From NCBI GenBank assembly GCA_025093985.1, contig JACAAK010000009.1:2604001-2668000 (forward strand): a stretch of DNA of 64,000 bases, in the 5' to 3' direction. This stretch comes from Calvatia gigantea. Taxonomy: Eukaryota; Basidiomycota; Agaricomycetes; Agaricales; Lycoperdaceae. Under the pieces are notes generated by a model. That model did no database searches, had not been told where the DNA came from, and saw only the letters and a program-made list of their open reading frames with translations. A program made the position numbers and the translations under genes. Each line of letters opens with the position of its first letter. Positions within the stretch are counted from its first letter, which is position 1. Positions 23,575 to 34,829 of this stretch are shown one piece after another.

Positions 23575-25349
23575 ATGGCACCTCACTCAAAGCATTATCC
23601 CACCCCCCCACCACCAGCGCAGGCCACTGGCACCGCGGCACATCCTCCTCATCTGCGAACTGGTAAGCCCAATAACATTGCACCGTAAGTGATCTCAGAA
23701 TAAACAGAGGGAACTGGAGCCTCCATCTTTAATCGGTTTAGATCATACGGAAGTGCACCTCGAGAGCCAGTTTCTGAAGGAAAGCCCACCAACCAGCGCA
23801 TTTCAGAATTGCAGAATTTGTACGTGTTTCGTCCTATGACCCAGCAGACCATTAAATAAGAGGAAAGGCCAGCAGCATCTGACGGAGCTTCTGCAAAATT
23901 GAGAAGGAGAGGGGAATCCGATACTTCGTCGGTAGCAAGTTCGTCTAGTACTACGAAGGGTATTTGTCCTTGGCTTTGCTGCATGTGTTTTACTAAGAGA
24001 TCCTCAGCTGGGACTTCAACCGGCGATCCTGGTATCCTGAAAATGTATGTTATATTCGTCGCCCAGGTGTAATTGCATCGACTCACGATGCTAGGTGGTT
24101 ACCCCTATTCAATTTCATGAAGGTTTTTCAGTCCCGCAGTTCGGCCTATACCTCAAATTGACATTACCTCAGAGTCGCGACGAGACGATCCCCAAACCTC
24201 AGGGAGCTGCGTCGACTTCTCAAAAAGCAGGCGCCCCAAGCCTTCGCAAGGAAAGTCGAGATGTAAAGACTGATGAGCTCAAGGAGACAGATACGGTGAT
24301 AGCGTGAGCCTGTCCTATCACAACCACTCAATCAGAGCGCGAAATCTCACTCCAACCCCCCCCCCCCCAGGCTAATGGGTCCGACTGGATCGGGAAAAAG
24401 TTCAGTACGTAGTGCATTCGGAACGCGGATTCCTGGGTCTCATGACCCAACTCTAGTTTATCAGCACTGTCGCTGGTGTCAACAGAGGGGTGGGACATGG
24501 TTTGGAGTCTTGTACGAGCGAAATCAGCATCGTGAGGATCCGCGTTCCCACTCCTGAAGGTGACGTTGAAGTGGTTCTCGTCGACACCCCTGGGTTCGAC
24601 GATACTCACAAATCCGATTACCAAATACTCCAGCTCATTTCAAAGTGGCTAAAAGAAGTGTGAGTCGTGTACGTACCGTCTGTTCCTCGCACTGAAATCA
24701 TTTATTTGCAAGGGGCTACAAGAATATCCTCCTCGATGGCATCCTCTACCTTCATCGAATTTCAGACAACCGAATGGCCGGTACGCCCTTGAGGAACTTG
24801 GAGGTGTTCGAGAAGATTTGTGGGCCACAGGCGTGCAGTCGCGTTGTGATGGTCACGACGATGTGGGACGAGTTAAATGACGAAGAAATGGGAAATCTAC
24901 GTGAAGAGGAGCTCATTTCCAGCTTTTGGGCCCCGATGATTAAGCGAGGGTCAAGTACAGAACGCTACGGGAACACTGAGGAATCAGCATGGCATATCCT
25001 CGAGCGCTTCATCGGCACACCCAAAAAGCAGCTGGCGGCGGTTCAGCTGCAAAAGGAGACGGTAAAACACAATAGAGCGCTCCCCAGTACCGACGCGGGG
25101 CAAGAGCTCTTCGCCAAAATCGACGGGCTTGACAGGAAACGAAAATCATTGATGCGCACTCTCAAAAAGCAGATCAACAGGCCGGGGACGGATGAGGATG
25201 TTGTGAAGTTGCTGCAGGACCAGTATCGTGGTCTTGAACGGGAGCGTGCAGCAGCGATGCAGGAGTTGGGCGAGTTGAAGATACCAGTGCCTCAAAGATT
25301 CCTCAAGTCTCTGAGCGTTAAGGCCCGATACCTCGCACCCCGTTCTTGA
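23575..25349 (+). CDS. GTP5: AIG1-like GTPase with long disordered N-terminus and coiled coil
   Basis: The first exon at 23,575 starts MAPHSKHYPTPPPPAQATG, Pro- and His-rich. It splices to SYGSAPREPVSEGKPTNQ and then to a Ser/Lys-rich stretch with the cluster CPWLCCMC, a possible lipidation or metal site. An exon at about 24,130-24,305 gives TLPQSRDETIPKPQG and ends ETDTVIA. The 34-bp exon 24,371-24,404 encodes LMGPTGSGKSS and is preceded by a run of C that forms the splice pyrimidine tract. Then come GVGHGLESCTSEIS, VDTPGFDDTHKSDY, GILYLHRISDNRMAGTPLR, VVMVTTMWDE and the coiled coil with a basic end (RFLKSLSVKARYLAPRS). The middle N-terminal exon joins are tentative; the G domain is intact. 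GTP8 and GTP9 are inverted copies. Confidence 0.78.
24356..24370 (+). repeat. Poly-C tract at the 3' splice site before the GTP5 P-loop exon
   Basis: A run of C ends directly in the CCAG acceptor of the intron before the P-loop exon. The homologous acceptor in GTP8 has a mixed tract instead. Slippage here could change splicing efficiency. Confidence 0.8.
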
Positions 25350-25860
25350 TTGGCGCTGTGACATGTACGCGCACTGCATAGTACACGTTTGGATAAAGGT
25401 ATACTTGTACAGTAATAAATAGGAACGCCCCATTATTTCCCCCATCCTGTCGTATCCCGGTGGGATCTGAGATACGGGCTATGATGTCGGTTGAACAGCA
25501 GGCATTTCTTTATCATGCACAGGGGGCGTGGTATCAGAATGTGTGGCTAGAATACATACACAGCCGCCGAGCGCCGGGCTGTCGTGCTGCCTTCGATCAA
25601 CTTCTTTAATGGAAGAGGACGTGGTTGGGCTAGGTTCTGCTGTTCGGTCACGGCAATCGATGGCTCATGCCCGCAACTAACCATCAAGAACAAAATCTTT
25701 CCCACTATCAATCCACCCATGAGGCAGCCGCGTTTTGGTGTAGCATTCGCCCCATGACAGGATCGCTGCCGGTCGGTGCAAGGCAACAAGGCCTTATAAC
25801 AGATGAATCCTTACTTCCTCCATTTCATTACCCCCTACATCGATATTCCAAGAATTAACC
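25350..25860. other. Intergenic promoter region of GTP6
   Basis: No gene is seen. The last 130-150 bases resemble the regions upstream of GTP7, GTP11 and GTP12, including a conserved stretch reading GAGGCAGCC followed by AGGCAACAAGG-like sequence. This is probably a shared promoter that was copied with each gene. Confidence 0.5.
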
Positions 25861-27002
25861 ATGGCAGAAGTCGTCAATGCAATCAAAGGAATCCGTAAGG
25901 ACGATATCATTGTCGCGTAGGTTTCTGTTTCGATAGAACGGGGAGAATTGCATCTGAGGTTAGCTTGCAGTTTCATGGGGCCTACGGGAGCTGGGAAGAG
26001 CTATGTAGGTAACGGTCGTTTATGTGTGTTCCAACAACATTGACGCTTGTGATTCCTAGTTCATTGACCTCCTTACTGGCCAACAAGGCCAACGCGCCGG
26101 GAACTCGTTGAAGTCCGTGACGAGCCAGATCCAGGCGACTCGTGTCAAACACCCAAAATATGGTGACCGAATCGTCCTAGTCGATACTCCCGGTTTCGAT
26201 GACACCACCCGGTCTGACATGCAAATTTTGCAAATGATTAGCGACTGGTTGCAAAAGACGTGAGGCGTATCGGCTTTTTTGCGTCCAACAACTACTGATG
26301 GGACATAGGTATGAGAAGAGCGTGAAACTTAGTGGACTTATTTATCTTCACCGTATCACGGACAACCGCATGGCAGGTTCCCCGTACAAGAACCTTCGTA
26401 TGTTTGGAGAGTTATGTGGCGACGTCGCGATGAACCAGGTCATCCTTGTTTCCACTATGTGGGAGAAGGTCAAGCACGATGTGGGCGAATCAAGAGAAGC
26501 GGAACTCAGGAACAAATTTTGGAAGGTGTTGATCGACAAGGGATCGAAAGTCAACCGTTTAGAGAGGAGTACAGGGGGAGCAGCCTGGGACATCGTTAAC
26601 GAGTTAATCAAGGACAAGGAGGCAAGAGAGGCCGTTTTGTTGCAGGAAGAGTTAGTCGAGCTCGGGATTAAACTCAATGAGACTGCAGCTGGCAAGACGC
26701 TCTATAACTCACTGCAGAAACTCCTCGCAGACCAGAAGGACTCCTTGAAGTCGTTACTCGCGCAGGTGGAGAAGTCAAATGACCCTGCGTTAGCGAGGGA
26801 GCTGAAGAAGGAATATGCAAAAATTGAAGCGCAGTTCCAGAGAACATTTGAAGAGGTGAAGAAGCTGAAGATTCCGCTGGGACAACGGATCAAGGCATTC
26901 TTCTTCGGAAAGAAAACACGAGCCGTACGTTGCTTCTCATCGTCAGGCGAAACTTGTACTAACACTTCCCAGAAAGCCGTCAAAGTCGAGGGGGAAGCTT
27001 GA
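25861..27002 (+). CDS. GTP6: AIG1-like GTPase with coiled coil and basic hydrophobic tail
   Basis: This is the best-preserved member of the GTP6/7/11/12 subfamily. Exon 1 encodes MAEVVNAIKGIRKDDIIVA. Exon 2 (25,971-26,004, 34 bp) is the P-loop FMGPTGAGKSY. Exon 3 gives FIDLLTGQQGQRAGNSLKS and VDTPGFDDTTRSDMQILQM. Exon 4 carries SGLIYLHRITDNRMAGSPYK, VILVSTMWEK and an AAWDIV G5-like segment. A coiled coil follows (QKLLADQKDSLKSLLAQVEK), then the tail KKLKIPLGQRIKAFFFGKK. A last intron leads to KAVKVEGEA-stop. The tail alternates basic and aromatic residues and could hold the protein on a membrane. Downstream, 27,050-27,420 is a rotted copy of the ncs2 3' end. Confidence 0.85.
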
Positions 27003-27049
27003 GGCGCGATATTGGATGGGTCAATTCTCTTTGTATTTCTTACATGTAG

Positions 27050-27420
27050 TCGTTCTGTTTATCTGTATCATGACCCGGGGAGTGAATCATCACTTTTTAT
27101 AATGCAACTAAGATCGGTATACCGCAACTTCATGATGCCGAGTTTAGCAGAAATTCCTTGATCGTATCTTACGTACCTTTCGCCTCCGTCTTCCTCGTAC
27201 CCCAAATTTTTTCATCAGTGTTTGACAGGCCCACCCAAAGAATTGTCAGACTTACTGATTAGTGTGAGACGCTGATTGGGCGCCGTTTCGTAGGCAGTCG
27301 ACCTCCACTGTGGCTCCACACCACCAAACCCAAAAAATACACTCGCGCCGAGGCTGAATGATCCTCACGATTTGGCTGGTCCTGGTTCAATTGCCGTGGG
27401 TAATGTGAATCAGACATGTC
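27050..27420 (-). pseudogene. Relic of the ncs2 3' end (third copy)
   Basis: This stretch aligns in order with the 3' end of ncs2 at 45,290-46,090, including a CCTCGTACCCCAAATTT block, a GTTTGACAGGCCC-like block and a GTTTGGCTGG-like block. The part coding for the zinc-knuckle region is deleted. It lies downstream of GTP6 exactly as intact ncs2 lies downstream of GTP12, so it was carried here by duplication. Confidence 0.65.
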
Positions 27421-27429
27421 CTTTGGTTT

Positions 27430-28110
27430 CCTTATCTAACAAGCCGTGTTAGTGATGGTAAGTCCCTTGGAAGGTATCGAGCGCTTTGGGATCACAGGGA
27501 GCAGCATTGTTCGCTGCTTACCCCGTTAACCAGGATTCTCGGGGTATCCTGCTACAATCGCCCGACGTCTTGCGGTTAGTTGTGTGCGGGAGTATTTAGG
27601 GACAATGCCCGAGCTGTAAGTTTTCGGACCTCCTTCCGATCTGAAAGGATGGCTAACAGAATTATGGAACATCCGCTGTATTGGGAATTGGGCGAATCAC
27701 GTTACCCTCGATACATTTGAAGAAACTTATCACGGAGAAGATTGTAAATGTTTCGGAATGGAGACCACGCATCGAACACACACGAACTTTTGATCTTCAC
27801 GCCCTTGAGTGCGTTGGAAAGCTGGGATGCTCACCACACCAGAAGCACGGGAGCAATTAGAAAGGGGACTTAACATCAGCCACAAACGTCCCACCAATGC
27901 AACGCGAAAAGTTTCACCTATCTCGGTTCTTTCCCCCACTGCTCGTCTATTACCTGGGATACGGAGAAGTGGTTGGTGTGTTCCCCCAGGTGTACGCACG
28001 CCATGACTTATGAGAGCTTATGTACCATTTAGAAATTCAACAGTGTCAAAGGCGTTTATGCATATCAAACTTTACAACGGTTCATAACATCGTAATATCT
28101 TCCGACGAAG
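27430..28110 (+). pseudogene. Fragment of amidohydrolase gene (copy of 48,740-49,400)
   Basis: The segment at 27,490-27,840 matches the amidohydrolase gene at about 48,750-49,105 nearly base for base in places, for example ACTTATCACGGAGAAGA and GGCGAATCACG-like blocks. The match continues weakly to about 28,110. Relative to the intact gene it contains an early stop and several indels, and neither the N-terminal HxH metal site nor the C-terminal region is present. It follows the ncs2 relic, so a shortened GTPase-ncs2-amidohydrolase block was pasted here. Confidence 0.8.
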
Positions 28111-28260
28111 CGAAAAAATAAGATACCAACATCAACGGAGCTAGAGGGGGACGAATCATTTGATGTAGAGCAAGTGAGGTCCAAGAGATGGAGGTATGAA
28201 GTACCCTATTTTGCGCTCATGACAACGTGCTAGAAATGAACCTTGAGGATATTATACCTG

Positions 28261-31200
28261 TTAGTTCCCCCGAGATAGAAGGACGGTACTGTGACTTACA
28301 CGGAGCAGAACCTCTTCCACGTGTGCATAGTCGACTTTGTTGCCAGACTTTTCCCTCATGGCTTGCCAAAAGGCGGAAGGAGTCTCAACTTCTGTTGTTA
28401 CCTCTGGTCGATCATCCTGAAGTCTAATACCTTCGATCGCCTTTTGAATTCCGTCATAGCTCGGTCGGTCACAAGGTTCATAACTCCAGCACCTCACCAG
28501 CAAATCCCACATCTCGTTGTTGAGTTCTCTGCAACCCCCTCCATTCTCGCCCTCTCCCCCCTCTGGTCGAAGCGGTTTTTCTCCTCTCATCAGGGCCTGA
28601 ATGATTTGCCTATCATTATACTGGTAAAACGGCAGTTCATTTGTCAGGATCTTTGCATTGCTATTTTAGCAGACTGTAGGGCAACCGGGTGGGAAAATCA
28701 TACCTCATAGCATAGGCAAGCAAAGGACCAGATATCACACGATTCCGTGATTTTGCCTTCTGCAAGAACTAACTCGGGAGCCATGAAACGAAATGTTCCG
28801 CCACGTGGCGTAAACGCGGTTGTTGCCATAACAGATGAGAGTCCAAAATCTGTGATTAATGCCCTTTCATCCTCAGATACAAGAACATTTTGCTACAAAG
28901 CAGCATGAGAAGGCACCCGCAGGAAAACACGGAAATTTACCGCTTTGAGGTCACTATGAACTATTCCTGAACCATGTAAATATAAGAGTCCATCGACAAT
29001 GTCAGAGATCTGGGAGGAGGATGAAAACTATTGATATGCATTAAAGGCAGCGTACTGACGAAAGGCATCCGAAGCTTCTGGGGGAACCTGGTCAGGTAAC
29101 TCCGAAGATCTCCTCTTTCCATCCATGGTGAAACAAGGCAGATTCTTGGGGTTGTGCCATCCACAAGGTACGCTCCATAGAATGGTAGTATGTTTTTGTG
29201 CGACAGGTGGGCCCATAATGCCAGCTCCTGTACGTGAGTCTTGGGGGTGTCAGATATGTGAATTATCCCGGTAGGAAACCTCAATAAATAAAAACACACT
29301 CTGAGAATGTCCTCGTTTTCTCGCCCGCTATACACACGAACAACCTTGAGACATAACACCTGATCTCCGTGTTTCCCCTTCCAGACATCAGCAAATCCTC
29401 CTCCAGCAACAGCTTCCTGGTTATATTCGATCCCTGTAAGCGTATAACACCGTGGAAAGAGCTGAGCGGACTTTGCGAGCTCGCAAAGCAAGGATAGGGC
29501 TCGTCTTCGTTCCTTATCTTGCAGGATGTCAGCTTCGCGAGAGACCTGTGATTCATCTTAACTCGGTACTCAGTAGTCATGTTTCGGGTACATACTATGT
29601 CCAAATAGTCCACCACGGCCTGAGCATGGTCCTTTGAGAGGCTACAAATTCGAGCTCGCTGGTCCGGGTCCTTAAGTATTTTTAACATCAGAGAGCGACA
29701 GCGATCTAACAGTGCGGAGGAAGGCGTGGGATATTGGAGGTCAGGTTTGGCAATGTCATCGGTAGGGGCCCCAGTCGCATTGGTCATAGTAGGCCGCCCT
29801 GGGGTCGGGCTCGTCATAGAAGTGGTCGCAGCCACAGTCACCGTCACGGACGAGCTGGCTGCAGTCTGGGTAGGGCCAGTGTTCGTCGGGTGGTAGAAGG
29901 TAGCACGCTTCTGGGGCTCTCGATAGGGAAGGATGTAAACCCACGACTGTTCAAGAACATCAACGGCAACGAGAACACAGCTCTTATTACCTTTACCAAG
30001 TTTTGTTATAGGATGAGTCGGCAGAAGGCCAATGATGGTAGTGAGATGTCGGAGTATGTGAGCTTTCCAGGATGTGTCCTTTCGCAGGGTAACCGCCTTC
30101 TGGTACCAGTCATCGATTTTAGACAGCTGTGAATCCTGCATTCAAATCATCGTTAACAGCATCACTTAAGAACCTTCAATTACTTACAGAAGGAAATAAA
30201 CCCTCCATGGAGCCTATTGGTATAATTGACTTAGACTTCTTCCATCGGAATCCGTCTATCTGAAGTAGCAACTGCTTATCCGACAAGATATACGCTTCGT
30301 CATCCAAACTGATAGAAGCCAAATCCAAAGACTGGACTAGAGCAGTGGTGACAATCCCCCAGCTTTTGAAATGGGGTAGGAGACGCTATGTTGCGCGTTA
30401 GCGCGCAGCTCCACAAATTTACATATGAAAACAGGAAACCTAACTGATTTAAGAAAGACGGATACCATCTCAATCATAGGCTCGGATATGAGGGTGCGAA
30501 AGTTTGCGTAATCAATGTCTTGGAAGACGCAGCGAAGCTCTTCGAATGGCCAGGTCTGTTCAGGCGGAACGCGTAACACGCGATCAAATGCATATTGGAA
30601 CAATTCCTTCTTTGTGTCCTCCCCTCTGTCAGGCCAAGATACAGTTACGTTTGATGTGCGAACAACAGATTGCAACTGGGGGGGCTTCGAATAAACATTT
30701 ATCACACACCACCGGTGACAAAGGCTTACCAGGGTTATATGCTTCTGACAAAATGCGTACAGACGCGGACAATACCACACCCTCCGCTCCTAATGGGTCA
30801 ATGAAGAACGGACCAGAACGGCGTTGGGAATGGAGATAGTCATCGAGAGAGGCATGAAATGGTCGGATGTTCTTATGATGTGCCTCCTTGGGTGGTGGAA
30901 TATCAAGAACGGAATGGAGTTTCTGAAGTGCGTCGTATGCGTCAGCTTGGTTAATTGCGAGGAGGTTGCAACCGAAGTGGAATGAGTTGACCCTCTGTCG
31001 GACCATCAGTAGTTTCCGAGCTATTGGCAACGCTTCAGGAGGAATCTCAGACCAGACTAGGGTGTAGAGTACATCGAGAGCAGCAAGTCGAGCATCTTGT
31101 GCTGCGGGTGGTGGTGTAGAATCGAGGGCATCGAGGACCTTCTGCAACTGAGCGACAGGATGGGCATAGGAAGCATCAGCCAATGTAACCGACAGCAGTA

Positions 31201-32328
31201 TTGGCGAAAGCAAACAAGCCAAATGAACGTCTTGCAATTTTGGTAAAGTCTGTTTCTGTTGGCCACCGCTGGGCCGGTGAGGCGAAACACGTCGGGTGAT
31301 TCTTTTGGATTTCGGTGAACTTGTCGCGTAAGTAGCGTTCGACATCAGCGTAGGCGTGGTCCGAGTCGACAGGCATCTCTATCTCCAGGAAGTTCCCTTG
31401 AACATTCGGGTGGGAAAAGGCAGAACGTATCTGAGGTTCTGGACGGACTGGTGATGATCCAGATGAAGGGAGTGGTTGGGTGCGACGCGGAAAACTCGGT
31501 GATGAGGAAGATAATTTTGCGCTGCGCCGATCCGCCGTTGCACTCATCGAGTCCGTCGAGGGTGATCAACACGGTCTCCTTGAATCCCTTCAAGAAGTCT
31601 CTCTTCGGCGAATGGTTTCACAATGAACAAGTGGAATTGCTCGGCTAGGGATTTTTTAACCAGGAGGGGATCGGGCATAAGCAGTGCCACGACGTAAGCG
31701 CGGTACGCCTGGAACTTGACAGCGAGCTGATAGGCGATAGTGATGACTAGGCGCTGCGGATCATCGCGTTCGTTGGGTCTCGAAAAGAAGATGGTGGCGC
31801 CCAGAATGGAGGTTGGGGAATGGGCTTCCGACTCTGCGAGGGTCTGGACGACGGCGGACTTGCCAACGCCAGGGGGCCCATGGAGCCACACAACCTTGTG
31901 CGCACGCATGAGATCACGCATCCAGGATACAAGTTTCTGGGAAATGTCAAGCCTGGTGCCTGGGTGGCAGGATGGGGGAGGATCCCGTTCGCCTGAGTCG
32001 AATTGGACACCAGGAATGGTGTTCCGAGCGAGGAGATCTATCGCTTCTCGTCCGTTAACTCATGTCTCCCTGGAACTCACGGTTTTTGATGCTTACGCTC
32101 TTTTTCATTCGGGAGGATTCTATTGATGAACGTCGCACTTTGGATATTGGAATTGCGAGCCTTGTGGAAAAGTCCTCCGCGGTCTGCAAAAGAGGTGGTT
32201 GGAAGGGAGTTGAGGGACCAACTATTGTGCCTTTTCGCTCTGTCCATGTCACGAATGTGGACAGCAAGGTTGCTGGGGGATGCAGACCAGATAGTTTCTA
32301 GCCCAAAGCCAAACTTGGGGATGCACAT
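28261..32328 (-). pseudogene. NACHT NTPase fused to a TKL-type protein kinase (NLR-like), three frameshifts
   Basis: The N-terminal part (from about 32,328) has the GGLFHKARNSNIQSATFIN motif seen before NACHT domains in Agaricomycetes, then ERDPPPSCHPGTRLDIS. NACHT follows with Walker A GPPGVGKSA (about 31,880) and Walker B VLITLDGLDEC (about 31,570). A helical region with HASLDDYLHSQ and IDPLGAEGVV comes next. The same gene then continues through short introns (for example at 29,560-29,610) into a kinase: AGGGFADVWKG (Gly loop), VLCLKVVRV (catalytic Lys), VHSDLKA (catalytic Asp), DFGLSSV, MAPELVLAEG, DIWSFACLCYE, and a stop at 28,261. Three one-base insertions, near 31,590, 31,440 and 31,190, break the NACHT half; together they return to frame. 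This is a decayed gene or an error-rich stretch. The kinase half alone looks catalytically competent. Confidence 0.78.
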
Positions 32329-32573
32329 GGGGCAGCCATTGACCTTTATTTGGTCAAAAACGGGACCCTGATACCCTTCACATCGGAGGACAACAAGAGA
32401 CGAGTTCCAGTGACCAACTGATTTGGGTCGGTTCTGCCGGCATTAACAAGTTGATGTGACACAGGTCGTACAAAAATCATGGTGGTTCTAAAAGTTGTAG
32501 AGTGTTTAAATTTAAATTGAAGAATACTCTTTTTGGATTTAATACGGTATCAATATGACCAGCATCACACCAT

Positions 32574-33733
32574 TCAAGCCCCTCCCACGACTTTGACGGC
32601 TTTCTAGGAAGTGTTAGCACAAACCTTGCCTGACGATGAGAAGCAACATACGGCTCGTGTTTTCTTTCCGAAAAAGAATGCCTTGATCCGCCGTCCCAGC
32701 GGGATCTTCAACTTCTTCACCTCTTCAAATGTCCTCTGGAACTGTGCTTCAATTTTTGCATACTCCTTCCCCAGTTCCTTCGCTAATGCTGGGTCGCCCG
32801 CCTTCTCCACCAGTGCGAGCAATGACTTTAAGGAGTCTTTCTGATCTGCGAGGAGTTGCTGAAGCGAACTATAAAGTGTCTTGCCCGCCGCAGTTTCGCT
32901 GAGCTTAATCCCGAGCTCGACTAACTCTTCCTGCAACAAAATGGCCTCTCTCTTCTCCTTGTCTTTGATTAGTTCGTCAACGATGGCCCAAGCTGCGTCC
33001 GTTGCACTCTTCTCCAGGCGTTCGACTCTCGACCCCTTGTCGACCAACGGCTTCCAAAACTTAGCCTTAAGTTCTTCCTCCCTTTTCTCACCGGCACCGG
33101 GCTTGACAAGCCTAACATCCTCCCACATAGTAGATACGAGGATGACCTGGTTCATTGCGACGTCGCCACATAACTCTCCAAACATGCGAAGGTTCTTATA
33201 CGGAGCACCCGCCATGCGGTTATTCATAATGGAGTGAAGATAAATGAGCCCACTAAGTTTCACGTCCTTCCTATACCTATGCCACACCTACTGGTCAGCT
33301 CTTGAATGCGAAAAAGCCGGTATACCTCACGTCTTTTGCAACCAGTCGCTAATCATTTGCAAAATTTGTATGTCAGATCGATAGGTGTCGTCGAAACCGG
33401 GAGTATCAATCAGGACGATTCGATCGCCATAAATTGGGTGCCTGACACGAGTCGCCTGGATCTGGCTCGTCACCGACTCCAACGAATCCCCAGCGCGTTG
33501 GTTTTGTTGGCCAGTTAGGAGATCGATGAACTAGGAGGCGCAAGCGTCAGCGTTGCGTTAATACACGTAAATGATCGTCGCCTACGTGGCTCTTCCCAGA
33601 ACCCGTAGGCCCCATAAACCTGGAGAATGTTAGCCTGAGCGGCAGTTTGCTCGATCCTGTTGAGAATAGGCACCTACGCAACAACGATATCGTCCTTCCG
33701 GATTCCCAGAATTGCATGAACGACTTCCGCCAT
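32574..33733 (-). CDS. GTP7: AIG1-like GTPase, inverted copy of the GTP11 type
   Basis: Exon 1 starts at 33,733 (MAEVVHAILGIRKDDIVVA). The 34-bp exon encodes FMGPTGSGKSH near 33,590-33,623. Exon 3 (near 33,350-33,530) gives FIDLLTGQQNQRAGDSLES and IDTPGFDDTYRSDIQILQM. The main exon (33,287-32,604) has SGLIYLHSIMNNRMAGAPYK, VILVSTMWED, AAWAIVDELIKD, the coiled coil and the tail IPLGRRIKAFFFGKK, and a last exon encodes KAVKVVGGA. All motifs are intact, although the hallmark has changed from HRITDNRM to HSIMNNRM. Coding and upstream sequence match GTP11 in reverse orientation. Confidence 0.83.
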
Positions 33734-34059
33734 GGTTAACCGTTTAGGACCTGGAATAAAGGAGCAGGGGAAGCAGGAACTCATCGATTACTTATAGGGT
33801 CTTGGTCCCTCGCAGTACCAAGAGTGACGGCTTGTCATGAATTAACAACGTGGCTGCCTCGAAGGTGGGCTGAAAACAGGAAAGAATTGATGACTCTTTG
33901 TCTATGATCGTCACCAGGGTCTAGGGTTTTTGAATCTTATCGCGGATGTGACACCCACCCCCCCAGCCATGCACGGTACATGAAACTTCGAAGAGTTTCG
34001 GGTTATACAGTACAGTGTACCAATGGGTCGATGTGACACAGGTAATGTCATGTCGACTT

Positions 34060-34343
34060 CAAAAAGTATGACGAGCTCCCAGCGCATTGGCTTTGTTGGC
34101 CAGTAATTAGATCAATGAACTACGAGGTGCAAGCCCCAGCGCCGCCGTAGCACACGTAAATGAACGTCACCAACCTAGCTCTTCCTAGCAATACACCCAG
34201 ACTCCCGAGGCCGGAGGCCTCATGAATCTGCGGGCTGGCTTCGGCCGCAATTCCCTCCATTCTACGAATGTCGAAAACAGAACCCCACCCAATACGATAT
34301 CGCCCTTCCGAATTCCTTTGATTACATTGATGACTTCTGCCAT
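34060..34343 (-). pseudogene. Relic of GTP7-type GTPase 5' end
   Basis: The minus strand at about 34,343-34,280 encodes MAEVINVIKGIRKGDIVL, a first exon of the GTP6/7/11/12 type. Remains of the P-loop exon lie around 34,180-34,260, with several substitutions, and remains of the next exon (FIDLITGQQ) lie at about 34,095-34,125. Nothing of the G3-G5 part is left. The upstream sequence to about 34,480 resembles the family promoter. Confidence 0.75.
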
Positions 34344-34829
34344 AATCAACTCTTATCATATCGATAGGGAGTAAGAACTCATCTGTTATAAGGCTGTGTT
34401 GCCTTGTACTGATCAGCAGTGATGCCTGCCATAGAGTGAATAATGCACCAAAAAACGCGTGCTGCCTCGAGGGTGGATCGACAGTGGGGAAGATTTCGTT
34501 ATTGATGGCTGGTTGCAAACATGGGCGCTGAGCCATCAGTTTCGGGGCACCAGAGCCTTGTCCAACCTATGTCCTCTTCCATTCTAGAAGTTTATGGGAA
34601 GTAGTATGATTCGGTGCTCAACGGCTGTGTGTGTATTCCGGCCACACATTGCGATACCACGCCTCCTGCGCACAATGGGAAACACCTGCGGTTCACTTGA
34701 CATGATAGTCTATATCTTAGATCCGACAACAGGATGGGGAAATGGTCGAGCGTTCCGATTTATTACCTGTACAAGTATAACTTTATCCCAACAGGTATTC
34801 TGCAGTGCGCGCAAATGTCAAAGTGTCAA
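34344..34829. other. Gap: duplicated promoter and GTP8 3' flank
   Basis: No gene. Bases 34,610-34,830 recur, diverged, at about 38,040-38,300 next to GTP9. Confidence 0.45.

Noticed and set aside
23649..24086. Long minus-strand open frame as a gene
   Set aside because: It is antisense to the N-terminal exons of GTP5, and the homologous frame at 36,248-36,520 is antisense to GTP8 in the same way. The sense strand carries the splice sites and family sequence.
27430..28110. CRISPR-like or tandem repeat structure in the cluster
   Set aside because: Repetition here comes from whole-gene segmental duplication. No short regularly spaced repeats were found anywhere in the window.
29452..30132. Plus-strand Arg-rich frames opposite the NACHT-kinase gene
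   Set aside because: They are shadows of the minus-strand coding exons and have no family features.
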